DNA of 5,534 nt. It comes from Clostridia bacterium. Lineage in GTDB: Bacteria; Bacillota; Clostridia; Christensenellales; Aristaeellaceae. The notes beneath the pieces are model-generated. The model saw only the letters and a program-made list of their open reading frames with translations. It did not search any database and was not told the DNA's origin. The DNA lies in assembly GCA_017620115.1 (NCBI GenBank), contig JAFZRB010000042.1, positions 1-5,534 on the forward strand, written 5' to 3'. A program made the translations under genes and the position numbers. Positions 4,982-5,534 of this stretch are shown one piece after another (the stretch's first letter is position 1; the number at the start of each line of letters is the position of its first letter).

Positions 4982-5037
4982 ATGACCCTGAACAGTTTTC
5001 TATGGCCGGAATCAAAACTTTCTGGAGGACATTTCTC

Positions 5038-5534
5038 ATGAAAAACAGCAGAAAAACTCTGACTGTGGTATTGGCGATCATATACGGACTTCTTCTGATT
5101 TGGATAATTCTGTTCAAGATGTCTTCATTTTCCGCCATCTCTGAATTAGACCATATAAGGAGTATCAACCTCATCCCATTCTATTATGACAGGGAGGTCT
5201 CATCTCACTTTTCAGAGGTTTTTGAAAACGTCATTCTATTCATTCCTATGGGTATCTATCTAATGATAATTATAAAACGGGCCGGATATCCAATACTGTT
5301 CGGAGCATGCTTCAGCCTGGCGTTAGAAATATCCCAATACATTTTTGGAATAGGCGCGTCAGATATTACCGATCTTATTACAAATACAACCGGAACGGCA
5401 TTGGGTGTGCTCATATATCTTTCATTGCTTCGCTTATGCAAAAATGAAGCCAAATTACATGGAACCATCAATATTCTTGCTTTGATATGTACGATCGCTT
5501 TTATCATTTTGGCCGCAATACTTCTATTGGTTAA
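5038..5534 (+). CDS. VanZ-like family membrane protein (3' partial)
   Basis: The frame is open to the right edge and gives 165 residues without a stop. Hydrophobic segments lie at about 8-26, 63-80, 85-104, 118-133 and 146-165, so this is an integral membrane protein. The VanZ-family landmarks are RSINLIPF (41-48), ENVILFIPMGIYL (63-75), an LEISQ segment (96-100, the conserved E..Q pair), and SDITDLITNTTGTALG (108-123, the conserved D..D...N..G pattern). VanZ-like proteins are widespread in Bacillota; the founding member lies in a glycopeptide-resistance cluster and gives some teicoplanin resistance, but most members have no known role, so no resistance claim is made. GGAGGA (5024-5029) lies 8 bases before the ATG; an in-frame ATG at 5002 lacks such a site. 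A sampled line is about 38% G+C, far below the upstream genes, pointing to a foreign origin or a different chromosomal context. No convincing promoter was seen upstream. Confidence 0.85.
   Translation, partial: MKNSRKTLTVVLAIIYGLLLIWIILFKMSSFSAISELDHIRSINLIPFYYDREVSSHFSEVFENVILFIPMGIYLMIIIKRAGYPILFGACFSLALEISQYIFGIGASDITDLITNTTGTALGVLIYLSLLRLCKNEAKLHGTINILALICTIAFIILAAILLLV

Larger units (their letters stand above)
4863..4985 (+). pseudogene. rbgA: Truncated 5' fragment of ribosome-biogenesis GTPase RbgA (YlqF)
   Basis: RbgA is a circularly permuted GTPase needed for late 50S assembly, normally about 280 residues. The frame here starts with TTG and gives 40 residues. Residues 1-19 (PEINWYPGHMAKTRRIF...) are the unmistakable RbgA N-terminus, including the WYPGHMAK motif. 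After about residue 20-27 the expected LVD...VDARIP segment is absent. Instead the frame continues as AVERMRERGLCFL and stops at TGA 4983-4985, its last codons lying inside a terminator-like sequence. The G-motifs and C-terminal domain are missing, so the product cannot be functional. The position after rplS is where rbgA normally sits in Bacillota, so this is the native locus or a copy of its start. It could be cut by an insertion, by a deletion, or by a chimeric assembly. Confidence 0.85.

Noticed and set aside
4973..5003. Promoter for the VanZ-like gene using TTGTTT as -35
   Set aside because: No acceptable -10 hexamer lies 16-18 bases downstream, and the candidate -35 is part of a terminator T-tract.
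5256..5507. Antisense frame of 83 codons opposite the VanZ-like gene
   Set aside because: The + strand frame carries VanZ motifs, membrane segments and a ribosome binding site; the antisense frame has none.
5038..5534. Calling the VanZ-like protein a glycopeptide-resistance gene
   Set aside because: No vanA/vanH/vanX/vanR/vanS neighbours are visible, and most VanZ-like proteins are not resistance genes.

Overview
The window is a stretch of bacterial chromosome that reads almost entirely on the + strand. The gene order ffh – rpsP – khpA – rimM – trmD – rplS – rbgA is the conserved SRP/ribosome-assembly neighbourhood of Bacillota. Strong AGGAGG-type ribosome binding sites sit 5–10 bases before most starts. 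The housekeeping part is GC-rich (the first 60 bases are about 65% G+C), so I infer a GC-rich, Clostridia-like member of the phylum. The species cannot be named from the sequence alone.

Bases 1–669 are the C-terminal half of Ffh, the SRP GTPase, which enters from the left edge. An AT-rich 66-base spacer follows, then rpsP (ribosomal protein S16) and khpA (small KH RNA-binding protein). A GC-rich hairpin with a T-rich tail separates khpA from a complete endonuclease/exonuclease/phosphatase (EEP) family gene, which is not part of the usual operon. rimM (30S maturation factor) and trmD (tRNA m1G37 methyltransferase) follow and overlap by 11 bases. A 148-base gap then carries a near-consensus extended -10 promoter with an AT-rich upstream tract and a leader that can fold in two competing ways. 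This drives rplS (L19), which is closed by a clear intrinsic terminator. These genes together serve ribosome assembly, tRNA maturation and membrane-protein targeting.

After the rplS terminator the region looks accessory. A GNAT acetyltransferase gene of lower G+C (about half in a sampled line) lies between rplS and the position usually held by rbgA. Then comes only the first ~27 codons of rbgA, behind an excellent ribosome binding site, before the homology stops and the frame runs into what looks like the right half of an intrinsic terminator. Eighteen bases of that half-terminator are identical to the rplS terminator. From about 4985 the base composition drops to about 40% G+C, and a VanZ-like membrane protein gene begins and runs off the right edge.

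The most notable structure is this junction: a normally important ribosome-assembly GTPase gene cut off near its start, a terminator half without its partner arm, and an abrupt composition change. It could be a real insertion or rearrangement, or a chimeric assembly join. I see no CRISPR array, tRNA, rRNA, transposase or clearly new multi-gene system in the window.
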